A stretch of 64,000 nt of DNA from Aquabacterium sp. (GCA_023266355.1 JAHFQM010000004.1:248001-312000); one strand, 5' to 3'; counted from the first letter of the stretch, positions 8,607 to 20,017 are shown. Translations and numbers: made by a program. The notes: generated by a model from the sequence alone, not told the origin.

Positions 8607-8936
8607 TGTGATCTCCACTCGAATGCGAACTTGCTTGTGTGAAAACTGCTGGCAACCCCAAGGCGTTCGCAACCTCCCCGGGGTATCGGTAGCCCTGTCG
8701 GATCTACGTCTTTCTGATCTTGCGTGATGCCAGAAGCAAAGACCACGTGGAAATTCCCGTCGATTGCAACAAACCGTCAACCCAGGGGTGCGATGCCACG
8801 ACGCGCCCCTCAGCCAAGGGTAGTGGAAGTACCTAAACGTGATTTTGTGGCCACTGATCGCGCGTTGCGCGCCTTTAAGAAGCAGATGTCGCCAAATGAA
8901 CCCAACTAGCCTGCAAGTTCCTTTTGAGCGTCAAGA
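8607..8936. other. Non-coding gap between tyrS and the PEP-CTERM array
   Basis: About 330 bases with no convincing gene. It holds the 5' leader and presumably the promoter of array member 5 and the 3' flank of tyrS. I see no clear terminator, repeat or RNA gene. Confidence 0.6.
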
Positions 8937-10205
8937 TCAACCCACCGTGACGCGGGCAAATTTGCGCTTGCCGACCTGGACCACGAACTGACCGCTGGAC
9001 AAGCGCAAGGCCTTGTCGCTGACGACAGCGCCGTCAATGCGCACGCCGCCCTGCTCGATCATGCGCATGGCTTCGCTGCTGGAGGGCACCAGGCCCGCCT
9101 GCTTGAGCAAGGCGCCGATGCCCAGGCCGTCCGCAGGCGCCACGAGCACCACCTCGGGGATGTCGTCCGGCACACCGCCCTTCGAGCGGTTGACGAAGTC
9201 CTGCAGGGCCGACTCGGCCGCAGCGGCACCATGGAAGCGCGCCACGATTTCCTGGCCCAGCGCGACCTTGGCATCGCGCGGGTTGCGGCCCGCGGCGCAC
9301 TCGGCCTGGAGCTGCGCGATGTCGTCGAGCGAACGGAAGCTCAGCAGGGTGAAGTAGGACCACATCAGGTCGTCGCTGACGCTCATGAGCCTGCCGAACA
9401 TGTCGTTGGGCGCTTCGCTGATGCCGATGTAGTTGTGCTTGGACTTGGACATCTTCTCGACGCCGTCCAGGCCCACCAGCAAGGGCATGGTCAGGATGCA
9501 CTGGGCTTCCTGACCGTATTCCGCCTGCAGGTGGCGGCCCATCAGCAGGTTGAATTTCTGGTCGGTGCCGCCGAGCTCCAGGTCGGATTTCAGCGCGACC
9601 GAGTCGTAGCCCTGCATCAGCGGGTAGAGGAACTCATGGACGCTGATGGAGCTGCCGGCGTGGAAGCGGTCGTGGAAGTCATTGCGCTCCATCATCCGGG
9701 CCACGGTGTAGCGGCTGGCGAGCTGGATCATGCCGCGCGAGCCCAAGGTGTCGCACCACTCGCTGTTGTAGCGGATCTCGGTTTTGGCGGGGTCGAGGAC
9801 CAGGCTGGCCTGCTTGTAATAGGTTTCGGCGTTGGCCTTGACCTGTTCCGGCGTGAGCGGTGGGCGGGTGGTGTTGCGGCCGGACGGGTCACCGATCAGC
9901 GAGGTGAAATCCCCGATCAAGAAAATCACCTGGTGGCCGATATCCTGGAGTTGGCGCAGTTTGTTCAGCACGACGGTGTGACCCAGGTGGATGTCCGGCG
10001 CGGTGGGGTCCAGGCCCAGCTTGATCCGCAAGGGCACGCCGGTCGCTTCGGAGCGTGCCAGTTTGCGCACCCATTCGGCCTCGGGCAGCAGTTCGTCCAC
10101 GCCACGCTGGGTGATGGCCAGGGCCTCGCGCACGCGGTCGGTGACGGGGTGCTGGGCTGGGGCGGCATCAGCCAGGGTTTCGGGTGCTTTTTCGGATTGA
10201 GACAT
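8937..10205 (-). CDS. tyrS: Tyrosyl-tRNA synthetase
   Basis: Charges tRNA-Tyr. The 422-aa protein has the class I signatures HLGH at residues 73-76 and KMSKS at 251-255, the tyrosine-pocket segment [18 protein letters not shown], and a C-terminal S4 RNA-binding domain (from [32 protein letters not shown] sequence, about residue 345 on). This arrangement is the TyrZ-like subtype common in beta-proteobacteria. The frame is open 73 codons upstream, but the ATG at 10205 fits homologues. Divergent from the M23 peptidase gene with 155 bases between starts. Confidence 0.97.
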   Translation of the reverse strand: MSQSEKAPETLADAAPAQHPVTDRVREALAITQRGVDELLPEAEWVRKLARSEATGVPLRIKLGLDPTAPDIHLGHTVVLNKLRQLQDIGHQVIFLIGDFTSLIGDPSGRNTTRPPLTPEQVKANAETYYKQASLVLDPAKTEIRYNSEWCDTLGSRGMIQLASRYTVARMMERNDFHDRFHAGSSISVHEFLYPLMQGYDSVALKSDLELGGTDQKFNLLMGRHLQAEYGQEAQCILTMPLLVGLDGVEKMSKSKHNYIGISEAPNDMFGRLMSVSDDLMWSYFTLLSFRSLDDIAQLQAECAAGRNPRDAKVALGQEIVARFHGAAAAESALQDFVNRSKGGVPDDIPEVVLVAPADGLGIGALLKQAGLVPSSSEAMRMIEQGGVRIDGAVVSDKALRLSSGQFVVQVGKRKFARVTVG

Positions 10206-10360
10206 GATGGGCCAACAGGTGAAAATCAGCATGCGGTAGGGGCAGGAGCCGCCGCTATACTTCGCAGCTTGCATGGCGTCCGGCGCAAAAATTTGCGCGC
10301 GGGCGAGGGCAGATTTTAGGTGACGCGCAGCAGCAGCGGCTCCAGACAGGAACACACGTT

Positions 10361-11773
10361 TTGAACCAGGCTTTCTCGTTCGCACGGCTCGCACAAATCG
10401 CTGAAGACCTCCAGTCCGCCGCACACCGTCATCCTCACCGTGTCAGCCTCGCTGTGCTGACCCTGCTGGCTGGCTCGGCCGTCACCGCTTTCGGTGTGGC
10501 GCCGCTGTCCGTGCTGCCGGATGTGGCGCCCCCGCTCATCACCCAGATCACCCAGCCGGTCACGCCCGCGGCGCTGCCCGAGCAGCTTCAACGCCTTGAC
10601 CTGCAGACGCTGGCGCTGTTCCGCAGCGACGTCACCCGCTCGGCCGACACCGCCGACAGCCTGCTGGCCCGCCTGGGCGTGAACGACGCCGAAGCCGCCG
10701 CCTTCATCCGCAACGATCCGCTGGCGGCCACCGTGCTGCAGGGCCGCATCGGCAAGTCGGTCAAGGCCACGGTGGAAGATGGCCGGCTGCGCCAGCTGAT
10801 CGTGCGCGGCCCGGCCGACACCACCAGCGACATCGACACCCATTTCACCCGCCTGACCATCGAGCGCCAGGACGGCGCCGCTCACGCGGGCTTCGTGGTG
10901 CGCAAGGAAGTCGCCCCGCTGGACCGCCGCGCACAGATGGGCTCGGGCACCATCCAGTCCTCCCTGTACGCCGCGGCCGACGACGCCCACTTGCCCGATG
11001 GCGTCACCAACCAGCTGGCCGAAATCTTCGGCACCGACATCGACTTCCGCCGCGAACTGCGCAAGGGCGATGCCTTCAGCGTGCTCTATGACGCGCTGCT
11101 GGCCGATGGCGAGCCCGTGACCTGGGGCAATGTGGCCGGCCGCGTGCTGGCCGCGCGCTTCATCAACAAGGACAAGGTGCACGACGCCGTGTGGTTCCAG
11201 GAAGCGGGCCGCAAGGGCGCCTACTACGACCTCACCGGCCGCAGCAAAGTCCGCGCCTTCCTGTCGTCGCCGCTGGCGTTCTCGCGCGTGACCTCCGGTT
11301 TCGCCATGCGCTTCCACCCGATCCACCAGACGTGGCGCGCCCACCTCGGTGTGGACTTCGGCGCCCCGACGGGCACCCCCATCCGCGCGGTGGGTGACGG
11401 CGTGGTGAGCTTCGCAGGCCAGCAAAATGGCTACGGCAACGTCGTGCACATCCAGCACAGCGGCGACCGCACAACCGTGTACGCCCACCTCAGCCGCATC
11501 GACGTCCGCCGCGGGCAGCCGGTGGAACAGGGTGTGCGCATTGGTGCGGTGGGCGCCACGGGCTGGGCCACGGGCCCGCACCTGCACTTCGAATTCAAGG
11601 TGGGGGGCCGCCAGGTGGACCCCATGACCATCGCCCGGGCCTCGGAAAGCCTGCAACTGTCGCCTCTGGCCCTGGGCCAGTTCCGCCGCATGGCCGTGGA
11701 TGTGGCGCAGCGCCTGAACATGGCCAGCGAGCAGCAGACGGCCGGCGCGGCCACGGGTCCGCGCTTCGAGTGA
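10361..11773 (+). CDS. M23 family metallopeptidase (MepM-like murein endopeptidase)
   Basis: Zinc endopeptidase acting on peptidoglycan cross-links in the periplasm. The 470-aa protein starts at a TTG (AGGA about 9 bases upstream), has one N-terminal membrane anchor (about residues 28-48), a middle OapA/LysM-like region, and a C-terminal LytM domain with the zinc motifs HLGVDFGAP and HLHFEF. Length and order match the MepM/YebA type, which opens 4,3-links during cell growth. It overlaps no gene and is followed after 7 bases by anmK, coupling wall hydrolysis with muropeptide recycling. Confidence 0.9.
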   Translation: MNQAFSFARLAQIAEDLQSAAHRHPHRVSLAVLTLLAGSAVTAFGVAPLSVLPDVAPPLITQITQPVTPAALPEQLQRLDLQTLALFRSDVTRSADTADSLLARLGVNDAEAAAFIRNDPLAATVLQGRIGKSVKATVEDGRLRQLIVRGPADTTSDIDTHFTRLTIERQDGAAHAGFVVRKEVAPLDRRAQMGSGTIQSSLYAAADDAHLPDGVTNQLAEIFGTDIDFRRELRKGDAFSVLYDALLADGEPVTWGNVAGRVLAARFINKDKVHDAVWFQEAGRKGAYYDLTGRSKVRAFLSSPLAFSRVTSGFAMRFHPIHQTWRAHLGVDFGAPTGTPIRAVGDGVVSFAGQQNGYGNVVHIQHSGDRTTVYAHLSRIDVRRGQPVEQGVRIGAVGATGWATGPHLHFEFKVGGRQVDPMTIARASESLQLSPLALGQFRRMAVDVAQRLNMASEQQTAGAATGPRFE

Positions 11774-11780
11774 TGCCCAC

Positions 11781-12932
11781 ATGAGCGAGGACGCTGCTCA
11801 GCAGGCCGAGACCTACATCGGCCTGATGTCGGGCACCTCGCTGGACGGCGTGGACGGCGTGCTGCTGCAGCGCACCGTCGGGCAAGGCACAGGCTGGCAA
11901 ACGCTGGCCCACGCGCATCGCCCCTTTCCGCCGCCGTTGCGCCAGGCCATGCTGGCATTGAACACACCGGGCGACAACGAATTGCACCGCGCCGCCGAAG
12001 CCTCACAGGCACTGGTGGTGCTGTACGCCACGGTGGTGCACGCGCTGTGCACCGAGGCCGACGTGCTGCCCTCTGAAGTGACCGCCATCGGCGCCCACGG
12101 CCAGACCGTGCGCCACCGTCCTGATCTGGGCTACACCTGCCAGCTCAACCACCCTGCCCTGCTGGCCGAGATGACCGGCATCGACGTGGTGGCCGACTTC
12201 CGCAGCCGCGATGTGGCCGCAGGCGGCCAGGGCGCACCGCTGGTGCCCGCCTTCCACGATGCCATCTTCGCCCGGCCCGATGCCACGGTGGTGGTGCTGA
12301 ACATCGGCGGCATGGCCAACCTCAGCATCCTCAGGCCAGGCCAGACGCCACTGGGCTTCGACTGCGGCCCAGGCAACGCCTTGCTGGACATGTGGTGCGA
12401 GTGGCAGACCGGCCATGCCTACGACGCCAATGGCGAATGGGGCGCAGCCGGCGAGGCCCGCGAAGCCTGGCTGACCGATGCCCTGACCGACCCTTACTTC
12501 GCCCTGCCGCCACCCAAGAGCACCGGGCGCGACCTGTTCAATGCCGAGTGGTTGCAGCGCTGGCTGGCGCCTCACGGCCTCACCGATGGCCCCCAGGCCG
12601 ACCCCGACACCGCCCGCGACGTGCAGGCCACCTTGTGCGAATTGACCGCGCGCAGCGCCGCGCTGGCCGTGCAGCTGCACGCGCCGGATGCGCAAGAAGT
12701 GGTGGTGTGCGGTGGCGGCGCCCTCAATGGCGACCTGATGCGCCGCCTGGGCGAGCAACTGCCCGGTGTGCACGTGGCGCGCTCTGACGCCCATGGGCTG
12801 GACGCGATGCAGGTCGAGGCTGCCGCCTTTGCTTGGCTGGCCTGGACCCACGTTCAGCGCCTGGCGGGCAACCTGCCCGCCGTCACCGGCGCCAAAGGGC
12901 CCCGTGTGCTGGGTGCCCTTTACCCCGCTTGA
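11781..12932 (+). CDS. anmK: Anhydro-N-acetylmuramic acid kinase
   Basis: Hydrolyses and phosphorylates 1,6-anhydroMurNAc to MurNAc-6-phosphate in peptidoglycan recycling. The 383-aa product opens with the diagnostic YIGLMSGTSLDGVD nucleotide loop, then AIGAHGQTVRH, DVVADFRSRDVAAGGQGAPL, NIGGMANLS and GFDCGPGNALLD; all are family signatures of the ASKHA fold. Starts 7 bases after the M23 peptidase stop, so the two are probably co-transcribed. Convergent with erpA. Confidence 0.97.
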   Translation: MSEDAAQQAETYIGLMSGTSLDGVDGVLLQRTVGQGTGWQTLAHAHRPFPPPLRQAMLALNTPGDNELHRAAEASQALVVLYATVVHALCTEADVLPSEVTAIGAHGQTVRHRPDLGYTCQLNHPALLAEMTGIDVVADFRSRDVAAGGQGAPLVPAFHDAIFARPDATVVVLNIGGMANLSILRPGQTPLGFDCGPGNALLDMWCEWQTGHAYDANGEWGAAGEAREAWLTDALTDPYFALPPPKSTGRDLFNAEWLQRWLAPHGLTDGPQADPDTARDVQATLCELTARSAALAVQLHAPDAQEVVVCGGGALNGDLMRRLGEQLPGVHVARSDAHGLDAMQVEAAAFAWLAWTHVQRLAGNLPAVTGAKGPRVLGALYPA

Positions 12933-12944
12933 CGCCCAGTCTGA

Positions 12945-13331
12945 TCAGACCGAGAAGCTGGAGCCGCAACCGCAGGTGGTCGAGGCATTCGGGTTGCGGA
13001 TGACGAACTGGGCGCCTTCGAGGTCGTCCTTGTAATCGATCTCGGCGCCGAGCAGGTACTGCAGGCTCATGGCGTCGATCAACAGGGTCACGCCGTTCTT
13101 GGACATCTGGGTGTCGTCTTCGTTGGTGAGTTCATCGAAGGTGAAACCGTACTGGAAGCCCGAGCAGCCGCCGCCTTGCACGAACACGCGCAGCTTCAGC
13201 TCGGGGTTGCCCTCTTCGGCGACCAGCTCGGCGACCTTGCCCGCAGCCGCGTCGGTGAAGATGATGGGCGCAGGCATCTCGCCCGCATCGGCGGTGAAGT
13301 GGGCGGCGGTGTCTTGGGCGACGGCGGTCAT
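12945..13331 (-). CDS. erpA: Iron-sulfur cluster insertion protein ErpA
   Basis: A-type carrier that delivers 4Fe-4S clusters to apo-proteins. The 128-aa protein has the three conserved cysteines in GGGCSGF and TTCGCGSSF near the C-terminus, and the [13 protein letters not shown]-terminal helix typical of the HesB/IscA fold. Length is slightly above the usual 115 aa because of an unstructured N-terminus. Same strand as, and 44 bases downstream of, the bactofilin gene. Confidence 0.95.
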   Translation of the reverse strand: MTAVAQDTAAHFTADAGEMPAPIIFTDAAAGKVAELVAEEGNPELKLRVFVQGGGCSGFQYGFTFDELTNEDDTQMSKNGVTLLIDAMSLQYLLGAEIDYKDDLEGAQFVIRNPNASTTCGCGSSFSV

Positions 13332-13375
13332 GTGGGGCTCCGAGAAAAACAGGTCAAGAACAAAAGAACGAACGA

Positions 13376-13834
13376 TCAGGAGGCAGCGCGGTCACCGCTG
13401 CTGCCGGTCAGTGGTGCGCCAGCCACCGGCACGGTGCTGGCGGCCAGTTTCAGGCCAGGCTTGGCCTCGGACTTCATCGCGCGCAACTCACCATCGATGG
13501 TGGCGCCCTGGTGCATTTCAAGGGCTTCGTAGCGAACGTCACCCACGATGCGGGCCTTGGGCTGCAACTCCAGCAGCTCTTCGGCCATCACGGGGCCTTC
13601 CACGCTGCCGTTGATGATGACATGGCCGGCCCTGACCTTGCCATGCACGCGGGCTTTGTCGCTGATGACGAGCAGGCTGCGGCCATCGCCCACGGACGTG
13701 ACGTTGCCATGCAACTCACCGTCGATGCGCAGGCCATCGCTGAAGCGGATTTCACCCGTGATGACCGTGCCTTCGCCGATCAGGGTGCGAATGGGGGGCG
13801 TCTTCTTCCAAGCAAACATCCATCCAGGCATCAC
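13376..13834 (-). CDS. Bactofilin (polymer-forming cytoskeletal protein)
   Basis: A 152-aa protein with the bactofilin right-handed beta-helix: [31 protein letters not shown] turns, [25 protein letters not shown] and [27 protein letters not shown], flanked by short disordered ends. Bactofilins form nucleotide-independent filaments at the inner membrane and help place wall-modifying enzymes. The start is either the GTG at 13834 or the adjacent ATG at 13831; a GAGG is upstream. The neighbouring M23 gene is suggestive, since bactofilins often work with M23 peptidases, but it is on the other strand. Confidence 0.9.
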   Translation of the reverse strand: MMPGWMFAWKKTPPIRTLIGEGTVITGEIRFSDGLRIDGELHGNVTSVGDGRSLLVISDKARVHGKVRAGHVIINGSVEGPVMAEELLELQPKARIVGDVRYEALEMHQGATIDGELRAMKSEAKPGLKLAASTVPVAGAPLTGSSGDRAAS

Positions 13835-13979
13835 GGCATCCTCGTCCAGGGTGACAAACCTGCAAGCCTACACCGACGGCCGCCACGGTCAATGCCCTGC
13901 TCGGGCGGGAGCGCGACGCAATGCACGGCCAAGGCGCCCCACATGGCGATGTTGGAAGCGAGGGCGGTGGCGAGGGCGC

Positions 13980-14702
13980 TCACAGCGGCTGCACCTGCGT
14001 GGCGCGCACGGCACCCCCCTCGTCCAGCACCCGCACCTGGACCTGGCGCGGCTGCGCACCCGGCGGGGCCACCAAGGTCCCGTCGATGCGGCGGTACTGG
14101 CGGAACTGCAAGGCCTGCTTGAACACCGCTGACGGCTGCGCGCCAGGTTTGCCATCGCGCTGGCCGCCGAGGGTGAGCTCGACCGTGCCGCGGAATTCGG
14201 CCGGACTGCGGCCACCCTGCTGCATCACCAGCAACTGGTAGCGCCATTGCCCCGCGCCGGCAGGCTCGATCTGCAATCCCCGGATGGACAGCCCCTCACC
14301 CGCTGCGGGCAGCAGGCGCTCGAAAAAGCCCAGGTCGGCCTTGAGCATCTGGGTTTCGGCCTCCAGCGCCCGCACCTGCTCGACCAGCTTCTGCTGGGTG
14401 ACGCGCTCGGCCTTGAGCAGGCTGTCCGCCGAATTGGCGATGGATTGGGCCTGGTCGCGGTCACGCCGGGCTGCGTCCAGCGCCTGGCGCACTTCGGCCA
14501 GCTGGCTGCGCTGCGCGTCAAGGTCACGCCCAGGCAGGCCCGCCAGGCCACGGCCGAACTCGAAGGCCCACAGCGCCAGCGCCCCTGAAAAACCCAGCAT
14601 GACGGCGACCACCGCCCAGCGCAAAGGCCAGGGCAGGTGGCTGCGCACCGCCATGCGCGGCGAGCTGATGGACAGCCGCCGGCGCAGCAGTCGCCAGCGC
14701 AT
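13980..14702 (-). CDS. Coiled-coil inner-membrane protein (DUF6776-like)
   Basis: A 240-aa protein with one membrane span (about residues 28-47), then a long coiled coil (about 60-120, Leu/Ala heptads with Glu/Gln/Arg) and a C-terminal beta-rich domain. This matches the conserved membrane protein found between argC and bactofilin in many Burkholderiales. Its ATG overlaps the argC stop (TGATG), indicating translational coupling. The periplasmic orientation of the C-terminal part is inferred. No enzymatic motif; possibly a partner of the bactofilin scaffold. Confidence 0.75.
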   Translation of the reverse strand: MRWRLLRRRLSISSPRMAVRSHLPWPLRWAVVAVMLGFSGALALWAFEFGRGLAGLPGRDLDAQRSQLAEVRQALDAARRDRDQAQSIANSADSLLKAERVTQQKLVEQVRALEAETQMLKADLGFFERLLPAAGEGLSIRGLQIEPAGAGQWRYQLLVMQQGGRSPAEFRGTVELTLGGQRDGKPGAQPSAVFKQALQFRQYRRIDGTLVAPPGAQPRQVQVRVLDEGGAVRATQVQPL

Positions 14703-15739
14703 CAGGGCAGCACGGGCACGCCGGTCAGGCCCAGGTGCTCATCGAGGCCGCACATCAGGTTCATGCACTGCACGGCCTGGCCGGAAGCGCCCTTGGTGAG
14801 GTTGTCTTCGACCACCAGCACCATGACGGTGTCGGGCTGCGGGCGGTGCACCGCGATGCGCACGGTGTTCGACGCGCGCACGCTGCGGGTCTCGGGCGCG
14901 CTGCCTGCGGGCAACACATCGACGAAACGCTCGCCGCGGTAAGCCTCTTCGAAAAGGGCTTGCAGGTCGGCGGCCTGGCCGGCGCTGTTCAAGCGCGCGT
15001 ACAGCGTCGAGTGGATGCCGCGGATGATGGGCAGCAGGTGCGGCACGAACAGGCAATTGACCGCGTCGTCACCAGCGATGGCGCGCAGCTGCTGGTTGAT
15101 TTCGGGTCCGTGGCGGTGGCCCTTGACGCCATAGGCCTTGAAGTTGTCGGTCGCTTCGGGGAACAAGGTGTGGACCTCGGCCTTGCGACCCGCGCCGGAC
15201 ACGCCCGAGGCGCAATTGGCGATCAGGTGTGTGGGCTCGATCAGCTTGTGCTTGAGCAGGGGCGCAAAACCCAGTTGCACGGACGTCGGGTAGCAACCCG
15301 GGTTGCCGATGAGGCGGGCCTTCTGGATGGCCTCGCGGTTGATTTCGGGCAGGCCATAGACGGCCTCGGCGAGCAGGTCGGGGCAGGTGTGAGCCATGCC
15401 GTACCACTGCTCGAACACCGCCGTGTCTTTCAGACGGAAGTCGGCGGCCAGGTCGATGACCTTGACGCCGGCGGCCAGCAGTTCACGGGCCTGGGCCATG
15501 GCGACACCGTGGGGCGTGGCGAAGAAGACGACGTCGCACGCGTTGAGCTTGGCGTCATCGGGCGTGACAAAGGCCAGATCGACATGACCGCGCAGACTGG
15601 GGTACATGTCGGACACGGGCAGGCCAGCCTCTTTGCGGGACGTGATGGCCTGGATCTGGACCTGCGGGTGCTGCGACAGCAGGCGCAGCAATTCCACCCC
15701 GGTGTAGCCGGTGCCACCGACGATGCCAACCTTGATCAT
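14702..15739 (-). CDS. argC: N-acetyl-gamma-glutamyl-phosphate reductase
   Basis: NADPH-dependent third step of arginine synthesis. The 345-aa protein (ATG at 15739, AAGGA upstream) has the Rossmann loop [14 protein letters not shown], the catalytic-cysteine motif [11 protein letters not shown], and HRHGPEI with the active-site His. The frame is open 42 codons upstream with no family similarity, so the shorter start is used. The stop overlaps the start of the coiled-coil protein gene; rpsI lies 156 bases upstream on the same strand. Confidence 0.97.
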   Translation of the reverse strand: MIKVGIVGGTGYTGVELLRLLSQHPQVQIQAITSRKEAGLPVSDMYPSLRGHVDLAFVTPDDAKLNACDVVFFATPHGVAMAQARELLAAGVKVIDLAADFRLKDTAVFEQWYGMAHTCPDLLAEAVYGLPEINREAIQKARLIGNPGCYPTSVQLGFAPLLKHKLIEPTHLIANCASGVSGAGRKAEVHTLFPEATDNFKAYGVKGHRHGPEINQQLRAIAGDDAVNCLFVPHLLPIIRGIHSTLYARLNSAGQAADLQALFEEAYRGERFVDVLPAGSAPETRSVRASNTVRIAVHRPQPDTVMVLVVEDNLTKGASGQAVQCMNLMCGLDEHLGLTGVPVLP

Positions 15740-15895
15740 CTTCCATCCTTTCAACAAAGAGGCGCCATTGTAGGAACAATGCGCTCCACAAAACAGACAC
15801 CCTGAATGACAAACCCGCCCGGGGCCGAGGCCAGGGGCGGGTTGGGTTGGCAGACCGCGCTGCAACAGTGCAGCACAAGCCAGCCAAGGGGTCGA

Positions 15896-16288
15896 TCAGC
15901 GCTTGCTGAACTGCTTCCTGCGACGGGCGCCGTGCAGGCCGACCTTCTTACGCTCGACTTCACGGGCATCGCGGGTCACGAAACCAGCGCGGCTCAGTTC
16001 GGGCTTCAGGGTCGCGTCGTAGTCGATCAGGGCGCGGGTCACGCCGTGGCGCACAGCACCGGCTTGACCGGATTCGCCACCACCGTGAACGTTCACCTTG
16101 ATGTCGAACAGCTCGGCGTTGTTGGTCAGCACCAGGGGCTGCTTGACCACCATGATGGAGGTCTGACGGCCGAAGTACTGCTCAACAGGCTTGCCGTTGA
16201 CGATGATCTGGCCGGTGCCCTTCTTGATGAAGACGCGGGCGACGGAAGACTTGCGACGGCCGGTGCCGTAGTTCCAGTTACCAATCAT
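15896..16288 (-). CDS. rpsI: 30S ribosomal protein S9
   Basis: 130 aa, the family's usual length. Begins [15 protein letters not shown], ends in the basic [16 protein letters not shown] tail that reaches the ribosomal P-site tRNA. Follows rplM with 11 bases between, the classic L13-S9 operon. Confidence 0.98.
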   Translation of the reverse strand: MIGNWNYGTGRRKSSVARVFIKKGTGQIIVNGKPVEQYFGRQTSIMVVKQPLVLTNNAELFDIKVNVHGGGESGQAGAVRHGVTRALIDYDATLKPELSRAGFVTRDAREVERKKVGLHGARRRKQFSKR

Positions 16289-16299
16289 GTGGCCGCTCC

Positions 16300-16728
16300 T
16301 CAGATTTCCAGGGGCTTGGGCTGCTGCGCGGTGTGAGGATGCTCACCACCTGCGTAGACCTTCAGCTTCTTGATCATGGCGTAGCCCAGGGGACCCTTGG
16401 GCAGCATGCCCTTGACGGCCTTTTCGATGGCACGGCCAGGGTGCTTGGCTTGCATGTCCTTGAACTTCGTGGCGTAGATGCCGCCGGGGAAGCCCGAGTG
16501 ACGGTAGTAAATCTTGTCGACGGCTTTGGTGCCGGTGACGCGGATCTTGTCGGCGTTGACGATGACGATGAAATCGCCGGTGTCCACGTGAGGCGTGTAA
16601 ATGGCCTTGTGCTTGCCGCGCAGACGGAGAGCGACTTCGCTGGCCACTCGTCCGAGCACCTTGTCGGTGGCGTCGATCACAAACCACTCGTGCGTCACTT
16701 CGGCCGGCTTGGCGCTGAAGGTCTTCAT
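16300..16728 (-). CDS. rplM: 50S ribosomal protein L13
   Basis: 142 aa, normal length. Shows the L13 signatures [36 protein letters not shown] and [18 protein letters not shown] ribosome site 6 bases before the ATG. First gene of the rplM-rpsI operon. Confidence 0.98.
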   Translation of the reverse strand: MKTFSAKPAEVTHEWFVIDATDKVLGRVASEVALRLRGKHKAIYTPHVDTGDFIVIVNADKIRVTGTKAVDKIYYRHSGFPGGIYATKFKDMQAKHPGRAIEKAVKGMLPKGPLGYAMIKKLKVYAGGEHPHTAQQPKPLEI

Positions 16729-17158
16729 GGGTGTTTCCTTTTGAGGGAAGTAACACAGTTGACTGCTGCCCTTGGTGCCACTTCTTGGAGCCTACGTGAC
16801 ATGCACGTGGGAGTCGGTGGCCTCGCAGACGGCTTTCGTGCCAGCACGGGCGCCACCAAAACGGCGGACAAGCCCCACATCACCAGCAACTTCTCTGGCC
16901 TGCCACGCAGACCAGCTCCCGGCAACCGCAACGGGAATCCAGCAGTATAACCCAGCCAAAGTCAGGTCCGCAAGGTGCGCCCAAGGCATGGGCCGCGGGC
17001 AGGACAACGTGAATTAGTTGACGCGACACAAGCCCAGATGCACCCACCGGTTGAAGGGATTCGGGTTTTCCCCTACATTTCAGGGCGTGCACCGGATGAC
17101 AGGGCGCGTCCTTCATGAAAGGATGGCGCAGCGATCCAGGTGAAGAAAGGGGTCTCAC
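16729..17158. other. Divergent non-coding region between rplM and the GNAT gene
   Basis: About 430 bases without a supportable gene. It must hold the rplM-rpsI promoter (minus strand) and that of the acetyltransferase (plus strand; an AAGAAAGGGG ribosome site lies just before 17159). No repeat or RNA gene recognised. Confidence 0.6.
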
Positions 17159-17872
17159 ATGACCACAACCAAAGACCGCACGCCGATCGACCGATTCGGC
17201 ATGCGCACCCCCGCTGACATGACTGGACAGAACAACGCCAACCCTCGCCCCCGCCCTGCGGAGGGATGGGTGCCCATCCGTGACCTGCATGCGCGCCACC
17301 GCCGCCGCATCCTGGACCACTTACTGGAACTCGACGAGCACGACCGCTACCTGCGTTTCGGCTACCGCGCCACGACCGAGCAGATCCAGCACTACGTCGC
17401 CTCCATCGACTTCAAGCGCGACGAAGTCTTCGGCATCTTCGACAGCAAGTTGCACCTGGTGGCCGTGGCCCACCTGGCCGCCATGCCCGGCAAGGGCCCG
17501 CACGGCGATGGTTCGTCCCGCGGTCGCGCCATGGAGTTCGGCGTGTCGGTGGTGGAAGCCGGTCGCGGCAAGGGCCTGGGCCTGCGCCTGTTCCAGCACG
17601 CCATCACGCACGCCCGCAACCAGCACGCCAGCCACCTGATGATCCACGCGCTCAGCGAGAACGGTCCGATGCTGCGCATTGCCGCCCGCGCTGGCGCCGC
17701 CATCGAGCGCGATGGCCCCGAGGCCGAAGCCTGGCTGAAGCTGCCGCCCGACACCGTGGGCTCGCACATCGACAGCTCGCTGCAGTCGATCGGCGCCGAA
17801 CTGCTCTACCGCGTGCGCTACAACGCCATGCACGTCAGCGACTGGATGCGGATGCTGGTGGCCTCGCCCTGA
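17159..17872 (+). CDS. GNAT family N-acetyltransferase
   Basis: A 237-aa protein with a GNAT core: substrate-side strands VFGIFDSKLHLVAVAHLA, the acetyl-CoA pyrophosphate loop EAGRGKGLGLRLFQHAI (about residues 137-153, matching Q/RxxGxG/A) and the following ALSENGPMLRIAARAGA helix, equivalent to the ENxxMxxIaxkxGF motif. About 35 disordered residues precede the domain. Substrate not predictable. A strong terminator follows, and it stands alone between rplM and htpG. Confidence 0.85.
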   Translation: MTTTKDRTPIDRFGMRTPADMTGQNNANPRPRPAEGWVPIRDLHARHRRRILDHLLELDEHDRYLRFGYRATTEQIQHYVASIDFKRDEVFGIFDSKLHLVAVAHLAAMPGKGPHGDGSSRGRAMEFGVSVVEAGRGKGLGLRLFQHAITHARNQHASHLMIHALSENGPMLRIAARAGAAIERDGPEAEAWLKLPPDTVGSHIDSSLQSIGAELLYRVRYNAMHVSDWMRMLVASP

Positions 17873-17889
17873 GTCGGTCAGCGAGCCAC

Positions 17890-17928
17890 AACAAAGCCCC
17901 GAACGCTTCGCAGCGCCGGGGCTTTGTT
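17890..17928. terminator. Bidirectional rho-independent terminator
   Basis: 12-bp arms AACAAAGCCCCG / CGGGGCTTTGTT (17890-17901, 17917-17928) around a GC-rich loop, between the stops of the GNAT gene and of htpG. Confidence 0.9.
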
Positions 17929-17941
17929 CATGGGGGCCTGA

Positions 17942-19843
17942 TCAGACGGCGGCCGTCACGAGCAGGGCATTGACGCGGCGCACGTAAGCGGCGGGGTCGT
18001 CGAGCTGACCGCCTTCGGCCAGCAGGGCCTGGTCCACCAGGATGTGGGCCAACGCGTCGAAGTGCTCGCTGGCTTCCAGCTTCTTGACGAGGCTGTGCGC
18101 GGGGTTGAGTTCCAGCACGGGCTTGACCTCGGGGGCCTCCTGGCCGGCTTGCTTGAGCAGGCGCGCCAGGTGGCCGCTGATCTCGCCATCCTCGGACACC
18201 AGGCAGGCGGGCGAATCGACCAGGCGGGTGGTGACGCGCACGTCCTTCACACGCTCGGCCAGGGCGGCCTTGAGGCGCTCCAGCAGGGGCTTGAGGCTCT
18301 CGGCAGCCTCCTCGGCCTGCTTCTTCTCAGCCTCGTCTTGCAAAGAGCCCAGGTCGACTGCGCCCTTGGTGACGTTGTGCAGGGGCTTGCCCTCGAAGTC
18401 GTGCAGGTGCGAGAGCAGCCACTCGTCGACGCGGTCGGTCAGCAGCAGCACCTCGATGCCCTTTTTCTTGAAGAGCTCCAGCTGCGGGCTGTTCTTGGCG
18501 GCCGTCACGGTGTCGGCGGTGATGACGTAGATGCCTTCCTGGCCCTCCTTCATGCGACCGACGTAATCGGCCAGGCTGACCGACTGGGTCGCGCCATCGT
18601 CCACCGCGGTGGAGGCGAAGCGGAACAGCTTGGCCAGGCGCTCGCGGTTGGCGAAGTCCTCGCCGATGCCTTCTTTCAGCACGCCGCCGAACTCGGTCCA
18701 GAAGGCGGCGTACTGCTCGCGCTTGGCCTGGTCTTCGTTGTTCGCCAGGTCTTCCAGCATGGACAGCACGCGCTTGGTGCAGCCCTCGCGGATGGCTTTG
18801 ACGTCGCGGCTTTCCTGCAGGATTTCGCGGGAGACGTTGAGCGGCAGGTCGGCCGAGTCGACCACGCCCTTGACGAAACGCAGGTAGCTGGGGAGCAGGG
18901 CCTCGGCGTCGTCCATGATGAAGACGCGCTTGACGTAGAGCTTCAGGCCGCCCTTCTTGTCGCGGTTCCACAGGTCGTAGGGCGCTTTGGCGGGCACGTA
19001 GAGCAGCTGGGTGTACTCGCTGCGGCCTTCGACGCGGTTGTGCGTGTGGGCCAGCGGGGCATCCTGGTCGTGGCTGATCTGCTTGTAGAAGTCGTCGTAC
19101 TGTTCTTGCGTGATGTCGGACTTGCTGCGCGTCCACAGCGCGGCGGCCTGGTTGACGGTGTCCCAGGTGTCGAGGGTGACCTGCTCGCCCTTCTCGGCAT
19201 CCCACTCTTCCTTTTGCATGAGGATGGGCAGGGAGATGTGGTCGGAGTACTTGTTGACGACTTGGCGCAGCTTCCAGGCGGTGAGGAACTCGTCTTCGCC
19301 TTCGCGCAGGTGCAGGGTGATGTCGGTGCCGCGGGTGGGCTTGTTGATGGCATCGACCTCGAAGTCACCGGTGCCTTCGCTGCTCCAGCGCACGCCCTCT
19401 TCGGGCTTCAGGCCGGCGCGGCGGGACTCGACGGTGATGCGGTCGGCCACGATGTAGCCGCTGTAGAAGCCCACGCCGAACTGGCCGATGAGCTGGGCGT
19501 CTTTTTGCTGGTCGCCACTGAGGCGGCCCATGAAGTCCTTCGTGCCGGACTTGGCGATGGTGCCAAGGTGGTCGATGGCTTCTTGCGCGCTCATGCCGAT
19601 GCCGTTGTCGCGGATGGTGAGGGTGCGCGCGGCCTTGTCAACGAGGATGCGCACGTCGAGGTTGGGGGCGTCTTCGTAGAACTCGGCGTGGTCCAGGGCC
19701 TCGAAGCGCAGCTTGTCGCAGGCATCGGAGGCGTTGGAGATCAGCTCGCGCAGGAAGATTTCCTTGTTGGAGTACAGCGAGTGCGTGACCAGGTGCAGCA
19801 GTTGCTTGACTTCGGCCTGAAAGGAAAGGGTTTGCTTGCTCAT
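17942..19843 (-). CDS. htpG: Chaperone protein HtpG (Hsp90)
   Basis: ATP-dependent dimeric chaperone. The 633-aa protein has the GHKL ATPase motifs ELISNASDA (motif I), DNGIGMS (II) and [11 protein letters not shown] (III), the middle-domain catalytic Arg region [13 protein letters not shown], and a C-terminal dimerisation domain. Starts [32 protein letters not shown] N-terminus, as usual. Normal length. Divergent from the tRNA-Met gene. Confidence 0.98.
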   Translation of the reverse strand: MSKQTLSFQAEVKQLLHLVTHSLYSNKEIFLRELISNASDACDKLRFEALDHAEFYEDAPNLDVRILVDKAARTLTIRDNGIGMSAQEAIDHLGTIAKSGTKDFMGRLSGDQQKDAQLIGQFGVGFYSGYIVADRITVESRRAGLKPEEGVRWSSEGTGDFEVDAINKPTRGTDITLHLREGEDEFLTAWKLRQVVNKYSDHISLPILMQKEEWDAEKGEQVTLDTWDTVNQAAALWTRSKSDITQEQYDDFYKQISHDQDAPLAHTHNRVEGRSEYTQLLYVPAKAPYDLWNRDKKGGLKLYVKRVFIMDDAEALLPSYLRFVKGVVDSADLPLNVSREILQESRDVKAIREGCTKRVLSMLEDLANNEDQAKREQYAAFWTEFGGVLKEGIGEDFANRERLAKLFRFASTAVDDGATQSVSLADYVGRMKEGQEGIYVITADTVTAAKNSPQLELFKKKGIEVLLLTDRVDEWLLSHLHDFEGKPLHNVTKGAVDLGSLQDEAEKKQAEEAAESLKPLLERLKAALAERVKDVRVTTRLVDSPACLVSEDGEISGHLARLLKQAGQEAPEVKPVLELNPAHSLVKKLEASEHFDALAHILVDQALLAEGGQLDDPAAYVRRVNALLVTAAV

Positions 19844-19987
19844 GGTGTGACGGTCGGTGTGTCAGGGGCGGGATCTTGGGAGGTCGGAAGCAGTTCATGG
19901 CAGCCCAGCTGCCAGCGGCTTGGACATGGTGTCGGCCGGCGCGTTTTCAAGGGGCGGGGCCTGGCGCCACAAAAAAACGCGCAGCGC

Positions 19988-20017
19988 TTGCACAGCGTCG
20001 AAAAACCGTCATATAAT
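19988..20017 (+). promoter_or_regulatory. Promoter of tRNA-Met
   Basis: TTGCAC (19988-19993) and a perfect TATAAT (20012-20017) separated by 18 bases; the expected start of transcription falls a few bases before the mature tRNA at 20030. Confidence 0.75.
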